Origin: an uncultured Bacteroidales bacterium
Lineage (GTDB): Bacteria; Bacteroidota; Bacteroidia; Bacteroidales; WCHB1-69
Direction of reading: 5' to 3'
Assembly: GCA_900315705.1 (NCBI GenBank)
Contig: ONAB01000003.1
Span: 44,633-108,632, forward strand
DNA: 64,000 nucleotides
The notes under the pieces: generated by a model
Databases searched by the model: none
What the model was told of the DNA's origin: nothing
The model's input: the letters and a program-made list of their open reading frames with translations, nothing else
Made by a program: the position numbers and the translations under genes
In this document: positions 10,601 through 20,449 of the stretch, piece after piece
Position numbering within the stretch: position 1 is the first letter of the stretch
Layout of the letters: each line of letters starts with the position of its first letter

Positions 10601-13600
10601 ACGTCACCAGCCACCATAGCCAAAGCATTCGTGGTAGTAATCGTTATCGTTTCAATGGGCTGACCAAAACAAATAGATTGTTTAGGTTTGTCGATAGCAA
10701 CATCAACAGTACCAACAACGAACACACCCATCGTGTCGAGCGTAAGGAAGGCAGGATCAGAACAGTCGTTCTTGGCAACGAAGCGGAAGGCATACTCACC
10801 AGCAGCGAGACCGGTGCCTGCAACCCATTCAGCCCAAGTGGTAGCGGTGACATCCTTGTACTCAATCTTGCACTCATTACCAGTGGTCGTGCCATGCCAG
10901 TTGACATTAGCTGCGGTAAGCGTAGGAACCGTAGGAGTAGAACCAGCGCAAATGGTATCGTTAGCCATTGTGGCAGCAGCAGCCAGCGTAGGAACGTTGG
11001 TAACAGTGAGACGCATAGGATCTCTATAGAGAGTATCGCAACCATTAGCACAATAAGGATAAATGGCCATACCATTCATATCCTCACGAACAGGATTGTT
11101 GATATTGAACGGTGTACCAGCAGTAAGAGCGTTATTCTTATTGATAGTAGTACCAGCAGCCACAATACGCCAGCCGTGTTGAGTAGCATTCTCGTAAGTG
11201 AAGCCATCACCAGAAGCGAGGATGATCTCACCATCACAATAGCTAGGATCAAGAGTGATAACACCAGACAAAGTAGGATTAGCGGAAACAGTGATGTAGT
11301 AAACCATGAAACTGTCACAACCATTCACGGCAGTATAAATGTCAAGAATCTCATAAACTTCAGATCCAGAAACCGGAGCAACCACAGTAGTGTCACCACC
11401 AGCATAATAAGTATAGGTGTAAGTGCCACAAGCATCGATACGAACCGTGTCTCTGAAGATCGGTTTGGAGATAACATTGATAGCGTCAGTGGTGGAACAA
11501 CCATTGCTGTCGGTAACCGTCACGCAGAAAGACTTCGTCGTATTAGCAGCGATGTCGTATGCAGGAACAACAAACTCAGCAGCCGTTGTGTTGACACCAT
11601 TAGTCCAGACGTGAGAAACAAGACCTGTAGGAACAACACCAATAGTGATAGCCTCATTCTCGCAGTTGAAGAAGTTGTTCGGGTCGCGAGTGGTCCAAGC
11701 GGAACCATTCACCACGAAGTGGACAACAGGCAGAGAGTCAACGCAGACATACAGAGTCTGGATAGCCTTACAACCAGTGAGAACGCTAGTGACTTCAACA
11801 GTGTACGTACAGCAGTGAACCATATCAGTAAGAATATCACAAGTATCAGCAGTGGAAAGAATCACACCTGCAGGACAATCATTATACCACACATAAGTGA
11901 AGACAGTATCATCAGCCAACTTGGGCGTAACAATAGCTTCGAGAGTGCCCTCTGCATTCTTACAAATACGGGCAGGACCATTGATAACAACGTCAGGAGC
12001 CTGATTATTGTCAAGACGGATAACAGCGGTACCAGGATAAGTACAATCAGTGAACGTGTCCTTAACCACAACAGCGTAGGAGCCAGCATCCAAACCAGTG
12101 AAAACATTGGTAGCAACATAAGTAGCACCACCGTCAATAGAATAGAGATAACTGGTAGGATTAGGATTAGCATTTACAATGTTGTTGATGGTAATCGTAC
12201 CATTGTAGAGCGTGGAGTAGCAGAACTGGTTCGGAGTCGTGTCGATATCATAGGTAAGATCATAAGGAATGTGAGGAACATTAATGAATCTACCCGGCAG
12301 AGAATCGTACACACAGTTGTTAACAGTATCTCTGATGATGACAGTGTAATCGCCAACAGCAACACCAGTGAAGACATTGTCTGTCTGATAGGTAGCACCA
12401 CCATCGATAGAGTATGACAAAATAGCGGAAGCTGCAGAAGAATGAGCCGTAACGGTAATAGTACCGAGAGCAAGACCAGCCTTACAGCTATAGTCAGGAG
12501 TAGAAACAACGGAGTCAATCGTAACCGGCGTCGGGATGAACGGCACAAAGACCGTATCGTGTTGGATACAACCCGTGGTGGTGTCGGTGATGGTAACGGC
12601 ATAATGACCGTCCATCAAGGTGTACTTCGTATAGTCAATGGGCTCGAAGTGGTCAACATCGTAACCATAGTGGGTATGATCGAGATAGGTGAACACATAT
12701 TGATACTGAGTGCCCTGAGGTTTGTTGATACGGATTTGACCGTTACCCGGTTTCGTGAGCGTCCAGACACAAGTGCTGTTAGGAACGATCGTGAAGTCCA
12801 TCGGGAAGAATGCGCTGTCAAGCACCGTAACATTTTGAGGAGTGGTAGCGCAATGATAGTTAGTCATAGCATACACGGAGTAGGTACCATTGTCGAGACC
12901 GGTAATGGTAGAACCAACTTCAACACCATTCACGAAATAGGTGAAGGAGGAGTAGTTGACATTGGTAGCAGTGTCAAGGCCAATGATTGCACCATTCTTC
13001 ATAGAATCGCAATGGAAGTTAGCCGTGGAAGTGTAGACAATAGAAGGATAAGTAAAGTCAGTAGCAACAGTGGTATCCTTCTGATAAGTACACTGGGTAG
13101 CTGCATTGTACACATAAACAGTGTAGTTGCCAGTATTCAAGTTGGTGAAGGAAGGCATCGTGTCACCAGCTGCATTCACAAGCGTGTAGAGAGCAGCTGC
13201 GGAGGTGACGGTGATGGTACCCGTACCGATGGTGTCATTACAATCGAGGTCAGGAGTGATGGCCAGGGTGAACGGGAAGACAGGCTTGCGCATTTCAATC
13301 ACAACGGTGGTGTCGCGATAACAATGCGTAGTATTGTCAAATTTTCTAACAGTATAAGAACCTTCAGTCAACTTGTTATAGTCGGCAGCAGCGATCTCAT
13401 TGCCGAGAGTATCCGTAACCGTGTAGGTGAAACCAGCAACAGGCGTGATAGCAATAGAACCGTTAGCAACAGTGCAGTTGGTGCGATGGTTGGCAACAAC
13501 CTCATTGTTGGCAAAAACAGGAGCGGCAGAACTGTCGGGAACAACGATGGTATCATTAATCTCACAACGAGTGATAGGATTGTAGATATTCAAGGTATAG

Positions 13601-16600
13601 GAACCAGCAGGCAACAAGTCGAAGCTACGGAAGCTGTTGTTACCACGCCAGGTAATACCATTGAGCGTGTATTCATACTTGGGATCGGTCATATTCAATC
13701 TGACAACACCATTGTTTGTACCACAAGTAGTATTCGGGGTAATCGTCATAGAAGGAACCGGAGGAGTGATGCGGGCATCGTTGATGACAACCGGACCTGC
13801 GGTATAATGACAGTTGAAGTTTGTGGTCACCTCAACATAGTAGGTGTCTTGATACAGATAGTTGAACCAGAGGTCGCTCTCAAGGGTGTGGTCATAGACG
13901 TGGGTCTCGTTACCGCAAGTATCGAGAGAACCATCATCAAGGGTATTGACATGCATAGCCACGTGATAGGTGTAACCGTCAACAGGATAAACAACGTCAA
14001 CAGTACCGTGCCAAGGAGCCGTACAATAATCATTGTGCGTGTAAGGAGCAACGGTAAGGACAGAATCAAGGTAAGAAGCCGGGAGAACGGTGTCGCGAAC
14101 GACATTGGCAACTGCAATAGCAGCGGTCTCACAACCATGGATGGTGTGGAGGTCGTAAGCATAAGTGCCATGGGCAACCGTGTCGGCAGTGGTGTAAGGC
14201 AGAGCGTGCCATTCAGTCTCACCGTTCAGACGGATGCTGTCAATTTCACCGTTCACAACAGTAATGGTGATGGAACCATTGGCGTGAGCGTTATCGCAAT
14301 AATTGTTCGGAGTGGTAGTGACCAAAACGTCAGCGGCAACAGGCTTGTGATAGACAACGAGGTCGATATCGTCAGTAGCCTGGCAACCCATAGCATCGGT
14401 AACGACAACCACATTGTGACGGTTAGCAGTTTCAGTAGGATTCACATCCAGCGTGTTGGCAGTGGTAGTGTTATTCCAAACCACAGTGTAAGGAGCAACA
14501 CCGTCAAGGGTGGTAACGCTCAAAGTGGTGGAGTAAGGATAGCAGCTGCTGTCAACAGTAGCGGAAATAGTAGTGGAGATACGCGGCTCGGGGAAGCAAA
14601 CTCTGATGGTATCATAAGCGGCAGGACCACACTTAGGAGTAACAGTGATGATGACATCCGTATTCACACCAATGAGGGAACCGGGAGCAGGGTTTTGAGA
14701 CACAACAGTGCTATCCATATTCCAACAATCATCAGAAACAGTGGTAGCATTATACAGAGGTCTGTAGTCCGGAATGCTGATCTTACAGTTCGGGGCATTG
14801 ATAGCGATAGTGTCCGTAGGCATATTCACGCTCAAAACCGGAGCGTTTCTGTCAATAGCATGGATGGAGTACTGGGCTTGAGTGATACAACCCATAGTGT
14901 TGGTGACCGTAGCAGTAGCCGTATAAACACGGTCACAAATATTCTCGTTCACAGCGATGAAGGAGAAGGAATTGGTGGAGGTGTAGTCGATAGCCTCACC
15001 AGACCAAACATAAGTCAGAGTATGATCATAAGAATACGGGAGGTTGTCGGTAGCCTGTGCTTCGAGCAGGTAGTGACCGAAGGTCGGGCAAACCTCATAA
15101 GGAGCGGCGTGAGGATAATCGTCATTGTTACGATCCTCAACAATGTTCACAGTAGGAACAGGGAAGAAGTGGATAGCATTGGACGTATCAGAAGCCACAC
15201 AGCCGTATTTATCGGTAACCGTCATAATGAACTGGGAAGAGGTATAGTAAGAACCACCAACCAGAGCATAAACATTAATAATGGTAGGATCTGCAGTGTA
15301 GATAATACCAGACTCTTCGGGTTTCGGATCCTGTGACCACTCATATTGATAAGGGCTGAAACCGTTGTAAATCATCAGAGTGTCGAAGGTGACGGTAACG
15401 GTGTCATAGTTACAAACCTCATAGTCAGGAGTGAGGGTGGCACCGTGTGCGATGTTGATAGCGGCAGGTTTGAAGAGGAGAGCCACAACCGTTCTGGCGG
15501 AAGTGTTACCGCACTCGTCGGTGATGGTAGCCTCGATGGTCACCATATCCGTGTTAGCGAAAATGTCAAGGTTGCCGTCAGCGACCACATTGGTGCTGCC
15601 CATATAGAAATGAATGTTGCTGTCAGCGACAGAAGCGTTACAACCAGTGGTGAAAGTATGGCTGGCCTTCAAAGCAGCAAGGAGAACGCTGCGGGCAGGA
15701 AGATTAGCCTTACAATCGTTGTTCAAAGGACGAACAGGAAGCAGGGTGTCAGGAGCACCAACGATGACCGGGGTCTGATCATTGACAATCGTGACAGTCT
15801 GGGTAAGGACGTTAGACTGGTTGCCGCACTCGTCGGTAACATAATAACTACGGGTGACAACAGTCGTACAAGGAGCTTGGGTGGTGTTGACCGTAGCGCT
15901 GTAATGAATTTTATTCACATTGCTACAATAGTCATTCGTAACCTTAATAATAGAGGTAGAACCCGTGGCGCTCACATTGGCCATCGTATAAGGAGTGGTC
16001 CATGCAGCAGCGGTGGTGTCACAACCGGAAATTCTGACATTAGCGGAAGAAGCGTTTCTCCAAGCAATAGTCAGAGGTTGATGGTCAAGACCAGTCACCG
16101 TGAAGGTACGGATGATGGTAGCATGACAACCGTGGCTGGAAGTAGCCGTGGCTTCGACAACATAAGTGTCAGTCTGATCGCAACCAGGAGCAGTGATGGT
16201 GATGTTGGCCGTGTTGGTGTTCATATTCACACCATTCTTCTTCCAGACATAAGACCAAGTGACGTTGGTACCGACACCCGTCGTAGCATTCGTATTGGTC
16301 ACTTTCACATTGCTGTGCAGCGTGTTGGTGGAATGCGGACAAGGAGTAAGGACGGTATCCTCAGGATTGTAAGCCAACACAGGAGTAGCCCAGAACTGGA
16401 AGGTAACAGTCACACCATTGTCAGAATAGGTGCCCGTAGAAGGAGCGTAAGAGAAAGCCGTCAACTTCACTGTCTTGTTAACGTTGTTTTGGTAGATGTC
16501 GTGAAGGTTAACGGTGTAGGAATTGGTCGTAGCCACAGGGGTGCCGGTAGCAGTGGTACCCGTGAACCAATGAATCTCTTGAGCGCAGTTGTTGATAGTC

Positions 16601-18024
16601 GTATTGTTCAGCTTGGCTTTGATCACCTGAATGGAGCTCGGGGTGATTTCCTCATTACAATATGTATATTGTGCGGAGGTGTTGTCAAGAACCGGAGGTA
16701 TGATCGGGAGCACCGTCACAGTGAACGTGTCGGTGTAACCAGTACAGGAAATGTCAACACCAGGGATAGTATCATAAGTGTTCACCTGATACACATAATA
16801 AGTAGTAGTACCCACAACTCCCACATTAGGCAGAGCGGGGGTAGTGGTGAAATCACCAGTATTACCCTTTCTCCAGTATCTCTGATAGCTCAACAAACCC
16901 GGAGCGTCGGTATGGACAGCGGGAGCGAGGGATTCAATGTTGGCAACGGTAAGGGGCTCGTTTCTGCAAATGATAGTGTCGTGTGCAACGATGTCAGGAG
17001 TGATGCGAGTTTGGAAGTCGAGCAAATCGATAGAATCTACTTGCCAGTGGCCGCAGGTATAAGTGCCGAAAAGCACATTGTACATACCGGTCTGGGAGTA
17101 CATAGCTTGAGGAGAACCATACAGATACTGATCGCGTTCGCAAATAACTTTCTGGGAATTGGTGTTCACAAGGTAGTGGATAGAGTCTTGGGCCAGAAGG
17201 GCGCCGCAGCAGCTCTGGTGACCGCCGATGACACCGTCTTGGGCGTCACTGCTCCAGATATTGAACTCAGAACCATTGGTACGCTCGCGCAGACCAACGA
17301 CTAAAGAGTAGTTACCAACTTGTTTCCAACGGAGACCGATGCGGGTCTCAGCATTAGCGAAGAAATCCAGGTAGAAGAAATCGAGATGATAAGCGTGGGC
17401 CAGATTGACGTGGCCTTGAGCGGAGAAACCATAGTCGGCATAAGGATAGGTCGCGTCAACAACCATAGAACCGGGATAACCGCCGACGCAGTTGTTCGCC
17501 ACTTGGTGACAAACACCATTACCATAAACCGGACCGCCTAACCAGCGGTTGTGGGCCGGGGTGGCATTTATGTCATCCGTGTTGGCGAGTTGGGTGAATT
17601 TGGTGTAGATGAACACATCCACGTAATCGGACAAATCAGCATCCTGTATGAGCTGACCATTGTTGTACAACTTCCATTCCAGAGACACTTTCGTGTTGCC
17701 GGGGAGATTGCACGTGTTGTCAAATCTCACACGATACCAGTCCGTACGGTCACCGATGATCTGGTTGGTGGAACCGTTGGTCACGCTGATGTGGTTGACC
17801 GCATCAACACGGGACATCGTGTTGTAGAGCACGAGAGGATTCCCGTGGCCCGGAAGAAGTGCTGAATCGCCAGGAGTGATCCCCAAGTTGGAGATGTCCT
17901 GAACAGTGTCTGGCTGCATGTTCTCCAACCAGAAACAGCAATTCGTTGTCACCTGTGACTTGGCAGTAAACCCTGCCAGAACAAGCAACATGCTTAAAAA
18001 GCAAATCGATAATAGTTTTTTCAT
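7606..18024 (-). CDS. Giant multi-domain secreted protein with T9SS type A sorting domain
   Basis: A 3,472-aa cell-surface or secreted protein. A signal peptide occupies residues 1-24 (cleavage after AKSQ). The first ~1,200 residues look like strings of Ig/PKD-like modules with paired cysteines. The middle (about 1,250-2,050) has short SprB-like repeats of the form C..GSI.I...G.YTV. About 2,430-2,970 holds six tandem ~85-aa putative-Ig units, each with a CLG-type cysteine and most with an ITGTP-like turn, joined by VNDTVKL-like linkers. The last ~85 residues form a Por-type CTD (VYPNPT ... LTPGVYFIQVKGE ... KLVISK), the signal for T9SS export. Adhesin or gliding-type function is inference. 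The gene avoids TTA, CTA and TCA codons. Confidence 0.9.
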   Translation of the reverse strand: MKKLLSICFLSMLLVLAGFTAKSQVTTNCCFWLENMQPDTVQDISNLGITPGDSALLPGHGNPLVLYNTMSRVDAVNHISVTNGSTNQIIGDRTDWYRVRFDNTCNLPGNTKVSLEWKLYNNGQLIQDADLSDYVDVFIYTKFTQLANTDDINATPAHNRWLGGPVYGNGVCHQVANNCVGGYPGSMVVDATYPYADYGFSAQGHVNLAHAYHLDFFYLDFFANAETRIGLRWKQVGNYSLVVGLRERTNGSEFNIWSSDAQDGVIGGHQSCCGALLAQDSIHYLVNTNSQKVICERDQYLYGSPQAMYSQTGMYNVLFGTYTCGHWQVDSIDLLDFQTRITPDIVAHDTIICRNEPLTVANIESLAPAVHTDAPGLLSYQRYWRKGNTGDFTTTPALPNVGVVGTTTYYVYQVNTYDTIPGVDISCTGYTDTFTVTVLPIIPPVLDNTSAQYTYCNEEITPSSIQVIKAKLNNTTINNCAQEIHWFTGTTATGTPVATTNSYTVNLHDIYQNNVNKTVKLTAFSYAPSTGTYSDNGVTVTFQFWATPVLAYNPEDTVLTPCPHSTNTLHSNVKVTNTNATTGVGTNVTWSYVWKKNGVNMNTNTANITITAPGCDQTDTYVVEATATSSHGCHATIIRTFTVTGLDHQPLTIAWRNASSANVRISGCDTTAAAWTTPYTMANVSATGSTSIIKVTNDYCSNVNKIHYSATVNTTQAPCTTVVTRSYYVTDECGNQSNVLTQTVTIVNDQTPVIVGAPDTLLPVRPLNNDCKANLPARSVLLAALKASHTFTTGCNASVADSNIHFYMGSTNVVADGNLDIFANTDMVTIEATITDECGNTSARTVVALLFKPAAINIAHGATLTPDYEVCNYDTVTVTFDTLMIYNGFSPYQYEWSQDPKPEESGIIYTADPTIINVYALVGGSYYTSSQFIMTVTDKYGCVASDTSNAIHFFPVPTVNIVEDRNNDDYPHAAPYEVCPTFGHYLLEAQATDNLPYSYDHTLTYVWSGEAIDYTSTNSFSFIAVNENICDRVYTATATVTNTMGCITQAQYSIHAIDRNAPVLSVNMPTDTIAINAPNCKISIPDYRPLYNATTVSDDCWNMDSTVVSQNPAPGSLIGVNTDVIITVTPKCGPAAYDTIRVCFPEPRISTTISATVDSSCYPYSTTLSVTTLDGVAPYTVVWNNTTTANTLDVNPTETANRHNVVVVTDAMGCQATDDIDLVVYHKPVAADVLVTTTPNNYCDNAHANGSITITVVNGEIDSIRLNGETEWHALPYTTADTVAHGTYAYDLHTIHGCETAAIAVANVVRDTVLPASYLDSVLTVAPYTHNDYCTAPWHGTVDVVYPVDGYTYHVAMHVNTLDDGSLDTCGNETHVYDHTLESDLWFNYLYQDTYYVEVTTNFNCHYTAGPVVINDARITPPVPSMTITPNTTCGTNNGVVRLNMTDPKYEYTLNGITWRGNNSFRSFDLLPAGSYTLNIYNPITRCEINDTIVVPDSSAAPVFANNEVVANHRTNCTVANGSIAITPVAGFTYTVTDTLGNEIAAADYNKLTEGSYTVRKFDNTTHCYRDTTVVIEMRKPVFPFTLAITPDLDCNDTIGTGTITVTSAAALYTLVNAAGDTMPSFTNLNTGNYTVYVYNAATQCTYQKDTTVATDFTYPSIVYTSTANFHCDSMKNGAIIGLDTATNVNYSSFTYFVNGVEVGSTITGLDNGTYSVYAMTNYHCATTPQNVTVLDSAFFPMDFTIVPNSTCVWTLTKPGNGQIRINKPQGTQYQYVFTYLDHTHYGYDVDHFEPIDYTKYTLMDGHYAVTITDTTTGCIQHDTVFVPFIPTPVTIDSVVSTPDYSCKAGLALGTITVTAHSSAASAILSYSIDGGATYQTDNVFTGVAVGDYTVIIRDTVNNCVYDSLPGRFINVPHIPYDLTYDIDTTPNQFCYSTLYNGTITINNIVNANPNPTSYLYSIDGGATYVATNVFTGLDAGSYAVVVKDTFTDCTYPGTAVIRLDNNQAPDVVINGPARICKNAEGTLEAIVTPKLADDTVFTYVWYNDCPAGVILSTADTCDILTDMVHCCTYTVEVTSVLTGCKAIQTLYVCVDSLPVVHFVVNGSAWTTRDPNNFFNCENEAITIGVVPTGLVSHVWTNGVNTTAAEFVVPAYDIAANTTKSFCVTVTDSNGCSTTDAINVISKPIFRDTVRIDACGTYTYTYYAGGDTTVVAPVSGSEVYEILDIYTAVNGCDSFMVYYITVSANPTLSGVITLDPSYCDGEIILASGDGFTYENATQHGWRIVAAGTTINKNNALTAGTPFNINNPVREDMNGMAIYPYCANGCDTLYRDPMRLTVTNVPTLAAAATMANDTICAGSTPTVPTLTAANVNWHGTTTGNECKIEYKDVTATTWAEWVAGTGLAAGEYAFRFVAKNDCSDPAFLTLDTMGVFVVGTVDVAIDKPKQSICFGQPIETITITTTNALAMVAGDVVFTPATSGLTFDPAAQTITGTPSAVGTIAIAITANTNVVGSPCPSMTINDTITVKDTTTLTVSPLTQNICLGDAITDIVITSTNATVTTSTLPTGLAFSAADGKITGTPEASGTFTITITAANVNGCGDKSATVQIEVYDTVSLTTTSPLNQEFCLGAAMTDINLTIANGTVTTSTLPAGLTLSGSGTSYKISGTPEAADTIRITIYGTNTPNCRNKELNAVIIVNDTVKLTVDPLYDTVCLGNPTKDFIVTVEHAEITYAADAALGATASTLNDTIHALPTNFGTYNITVTASSPASQTVACLAKNATIEVVVNDTVKLAVAPEKDTICLGDAITPIAIDAENAIVTTSTLPDGLTFANDTIKGSPIAAGTFVVTVTATSDKTPACDTKTMNVTIVVNDTVKLTAVNPALLNQVVCRLDTIDTIAFNVENATLDVDGTLPAGYGFDATTNKLYGIPENMNIKGDTINLTATSTAVPSCGTKTIQAVIRVNDKPTITSPISGGKLDVCEGVAFTQPAGMTVDTNGLPTDTIWNLAPETTAYDWTTIATAAMDGSKLYFIATNACGADTLDTVVTVYPLPVPAIASDAYICLDGSATMTETSSYVYKSYTWTDAAGTVVSSAKNYTFNAAPLGLTADSIFTFTLTVVDSNNCTSVTADNVTTDDYVFAADDVVSIMASDRPRFIFKSATGTETHTITAETTDSKTDYSWMIANPCGIPEGKRVFVTFDIFRNDTIVPMLGIGNYIQAIGTGTSQYVITDNYNMLMPDGTTVKNLVSQFNYGQSDPTTASSNHFPKGVGNTTIPLSSKYDYFFLHYLTNNPINRTVNQFLQPGEYEIHYNLVMMNTYYNDYAYMYYNLDSTASLTLGGTEFFNETSYDTLATDVFNINVTGSSTVSSGGFSLITTGTTGINDVESNNASMFVYPNPTNSIVNARINGVTGETSINVVNIAGQVVAKDNVTLDGSEYIYSREVRNLTPGVYFIQVKGENTTLSKKLVISK

Positions 18025-18130
18025 ACTGTTACTTTTAAATTGTTATTGATTATATTATTTCTTTTTTTCTCTTATCAGTCTGTCTTAAAAGATTATACAC
18101 TATTATACATTTCACTAAAATTTCAACTTG

Positions 18131-18138
18131 CAAAAATA
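18131..18138 (-). promoter_or_regulatory. Promoter -7 element of the giant gene
   Basis: TATTTTTG on the minus strand matches TAnnTTTG and lies 107 bases before the giant gene's ATG. No clear TTG is seen about 20 bases upstream, so the call rests on the -7 box. Confidence 0.45.
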
Positions 18139-18396
18139 CATTTTTTTTTTACACTTTACCCTTTCCCATCATTTTTTTTATTTTTTTTTCTGGGGAAGGT
18201 CGCAAATTGAAGCTTTTTTTAGTGGTTTCCACTCTTTATATTTACCTAATTTTATTTATATATGCCTATTTATCAATTATTTACATTAAATTTCCTCTTG
18301 ACAATTTATCAACAAGGGTGTTTGAATTTTTATACTATCCCGCCAAAAATAAGTTACAAAAAAAACTCCTCCCCCCCCAACAACACCCCCATAGTA
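18139..18396. other. AT-rich spacer with a C8 tract
   Basis: Non-coding. It contains several T-runs, a run of eight C residues near 18371-18378 and a cytosine-rich stretch to 18390. I see no gene, tRNA or convincing structure here beyond the flanking promoter and terminator. Confidence 0.5.
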
Positions 18397-18426
18397 CAAA
18401 AAAGTCCCGCCAAAATAGCGGAACTT
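18397..18426 (-). terminator. Rho-independent terminator after the porE-like gene
   Basis: On the minus strand a 9-bp stem (AAGTTCCGC with GCGGGACTT, one U-G pair) has a 7-base loop and is followed by at least six U. It lies about 90 bases past the porE-like stop. Confidence 0.8.
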
Positions 18427-18513
18427 ACTTCTATACATATATGTATATATATACAATTTGTCATTAGTCTCCGATCTCAAGTCTTAAATCTTAAGTCTCG
18501 AGTCCGAGCTCAG

Positions 18514-20448
18514 CTACCGCACAATCTTGAACTCCGTCCGGCGGTTAGCCGCCCTACCCTCCTCCGTGCCATTATCGGCTATGGGCTGGCGCTTGCCATA
18601 ACCGTGATAACTCAACCGTGCGCTGTCGATGCCGTGTTGGACGATATAGTCATATACTGCCTTGGCACGGTTCTGCGAAAGCCGGTCATTATACTCGTCA
18701 CTGCCCTGGTCATCCGTGTGGCCGCCAATCTCAATATTCACTTGGTTGTGTTGTAGGTAGTCCACCAACCGATCCAGTTCCTCAAACGACTCTGGCTTCA
18801 AGTCGCTGCGGTCAAAGTCAAAGAAGATGTTCTTCAACACCACAACCGTGCCCACTTCCGCTTGCTGCAATTGAATGTCCTTCAAGTAAGGCTGCAAAGA
18901 GGTGTAGGATTTCTCGACCTGGAAGTTCTCGGAATAGAAGGGGTAACCCTTCGCCGAAACGTTCAGCAAAACATTGCTGCCCGTCTGGATACAGGCCAGG
19001 TACTCGCCCGTCTGCACATCCGACTTGGCCGTGTACAACGGTTGACGCGTCATCAGGTCCACCATCTCAAGTGAAGCCTCCACCGGCAAACCCGTTTCCT
19101 TGTCGGTCACCCTTCCCTTCACATAAGTAACAGGGTTCGGACGAAGGTTGTCGTCCAAGACAAAACTATAAAGGTCCAATCCGCCATATCCTCCATCTTT
19201 GTCGGAGGCCATATAGGCCATTGTACCCGCAGCATTGATGAAGATATTGATCTCATCGGCGGCGGTATTGATGGGATAGCCCAGATTCTGGGGCTCACTC
19301 CAAGTGCCGTCCGGCTGAAGCGTGGAATAGTAGAGGTCATAGCCACCCATACCCACGCGACCATTGGAGGCAAAGTACAGGGTACGACCATCACTGTGAA
19401 TGAACGGAGCAGCATCATCACCGGGAGTGTTGATGACTGCACCCAGATTCTCCGGAGCCGTGAAGGCGCCTTCTGCCGTCATCGTGGTTTTCCAGATGTC
19501 CATTCCGCCAAAACCGCCGGGGCGCGCTGACACAAAATATATCGTCTTGCCGTCAGAAGCCATAGAGGGCTGCGACTCCCACTCACTGGTATTGACCGGT
19601 GCGCCAAAGTTACGGGGTCTCGACCACTTGTCACCAATCTTTTTGGACCAATACAGGTCGCAACGTCCCATACCATAGTCGGTGTTGCACATTGTATAGA
19701 GCAGATAGAAGCCATCGGGGGAGATGCACTGCGCCCCTTCGTTGTAACTGGTCCGAATGGGCGAGCCGAACGCCACGCGGGGTTGCCAATCCTGGGCTTC
19801 GCGCTTGGCATAGTACAAATCCTGTTCGGTAGCACAGAAGGCGCACACCGTCTTCTCATCCCTCGGGCGAGTGACGGTGAAAACCAGCGTCCCGTCGTCT
19901 GCCGTGATGGAAGCCAAGGATTCATCCCACTCCGAATTGACCTTGTCACCCAAATTGACCGGCTGGAAACGGACGGGGCTCGCCATTGCCTTGATGGCAA
20001 ACTGGCAATTGGCCATTCCTTTCTGGGCATCCGACAAGACATCCGTATATTGCAGGCCCTTTTGCATAAATTTCTCGTAACAACTTAACGCTTTTTCATA
20101 CTGTTGGCACTTCGCCCCTTCATTGGCGGCAATATAGTACAACAAAGGGTCCGGTTCCCCTATCAACTCAATGGCCTTGGTATAACACCGGAATGCCGAA
20201 TCCGACTTGAGCGTGAAATTATAGATGTCACCCATCATTATATAGATATCGGAATAGGAGGGATCTTTGGCTTTCGCCTGATTCAAGAGGACAAGAGCCT
20301 TGTCGAACTGCTGGCTGTTGATGAGTTGCTGGGCTTTGGCACACATTGAAGCGGCTTTGGAAGGCTTTTGCGCCATCAAAGATTGAGGTATTATCTGCCA
20401 CAAAGACAATAATAATATTATATATACTATTTTATAATATACTCTCAT
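18514..20448 (-). CDS. PorE-like T9SS envelope protein (TPR, PD40 propeller, regulatory domain, OmpA)
   Basis: 644 aa. A signal peptide (residues 1-27) is followed by TPR-like helices (about 30-140), a PD40/WD40-like propeller with repeated DG..(I/L)YF(V/A)S units (about 165-420), a carboxypeptidase-regulatory-like domain (VKGRVTDKETGLPVEA, about 435-520), and a C-terminal OmpA peptidoglycan-binding domain (FFDFDRSDLKPES ... GHTDDQGSDEYNDRLSQNRA ... NRRTEF). This domain order and length match PorE (PG1058) of Porphyromonas, which anchors the T9SS to peptidoglycan. Other OmpA/PD40 paralogues share it, so porE is likely, not proven. It starts one base after the mazG stop. Confidence 0.75.
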   Translation of the reverse strand: MRVYYKIVYIILLLSLWQIIPQSLMAQKPSKAASMCAKAQQLINSQQFDKALVLLNQAKAKDPSYSDIYIMMGDIYNFTLKSDSAFRCYTKAIELIGEPDPLLYYIAANEGAKCQQYEKALSCYEKFMQKGLQYTDVLSDAQKGMANCQFAIKAMASPVRFQPVNLGDKVNSEWDESLASITADDGTLVFTVTRPRDEKTVCAFCATEQDLYYAKREAQDWQPRVAFGSPIRTSYNEGAQCISPDGFYLLYTMCNTDYGMGRCDLYWSKKIGDKWSRPRNFGAPVNTSEWESQPSMASDGKTIYFVSARPGGFGGMDIWKTTMTAEGAFTAPENLGAVINTPGDDAAPFIHSDGRTLYFASNGRVGMGGYDLYYSTLQPDGTWSEPQNLGYPINTAADEINIFINAAGTMAYMASDKDGGYGGLDLYSFVLDDNLRPNPVTYVKGRVTDKETGLPVEASLEMVDLMTRQPLYTAKSDVQTGEYLACIQTGSNVLLNVSAKGYPFYSENFQVEKSYTSLQPYLKDIQLQQAEVGTVVVLKNIFFDFDRSDLKPESFEELDRLVDYLQHNQVNIEIGGHTDDQGSDEYNDRLSQNRAKAVYDYIVQHGIDSARLSYHGYGKRQPIADNGTEEGRAANRRTEFKIVR

Positions 20449-20449
20449 T

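Noticed and set aside
8521-17304. Almost continuous antisense open frame opposite the giant gene (pieces up to 964 codons)
   Set aside because: It is the codon-aligned antisense frame and stays open because the giant gene avoids TTA, CTA and TCA codons. The antisense proteins are Arg/Ser/Asn-rich with no domains, and the sense strand has signal peptide, repeats and CTD.
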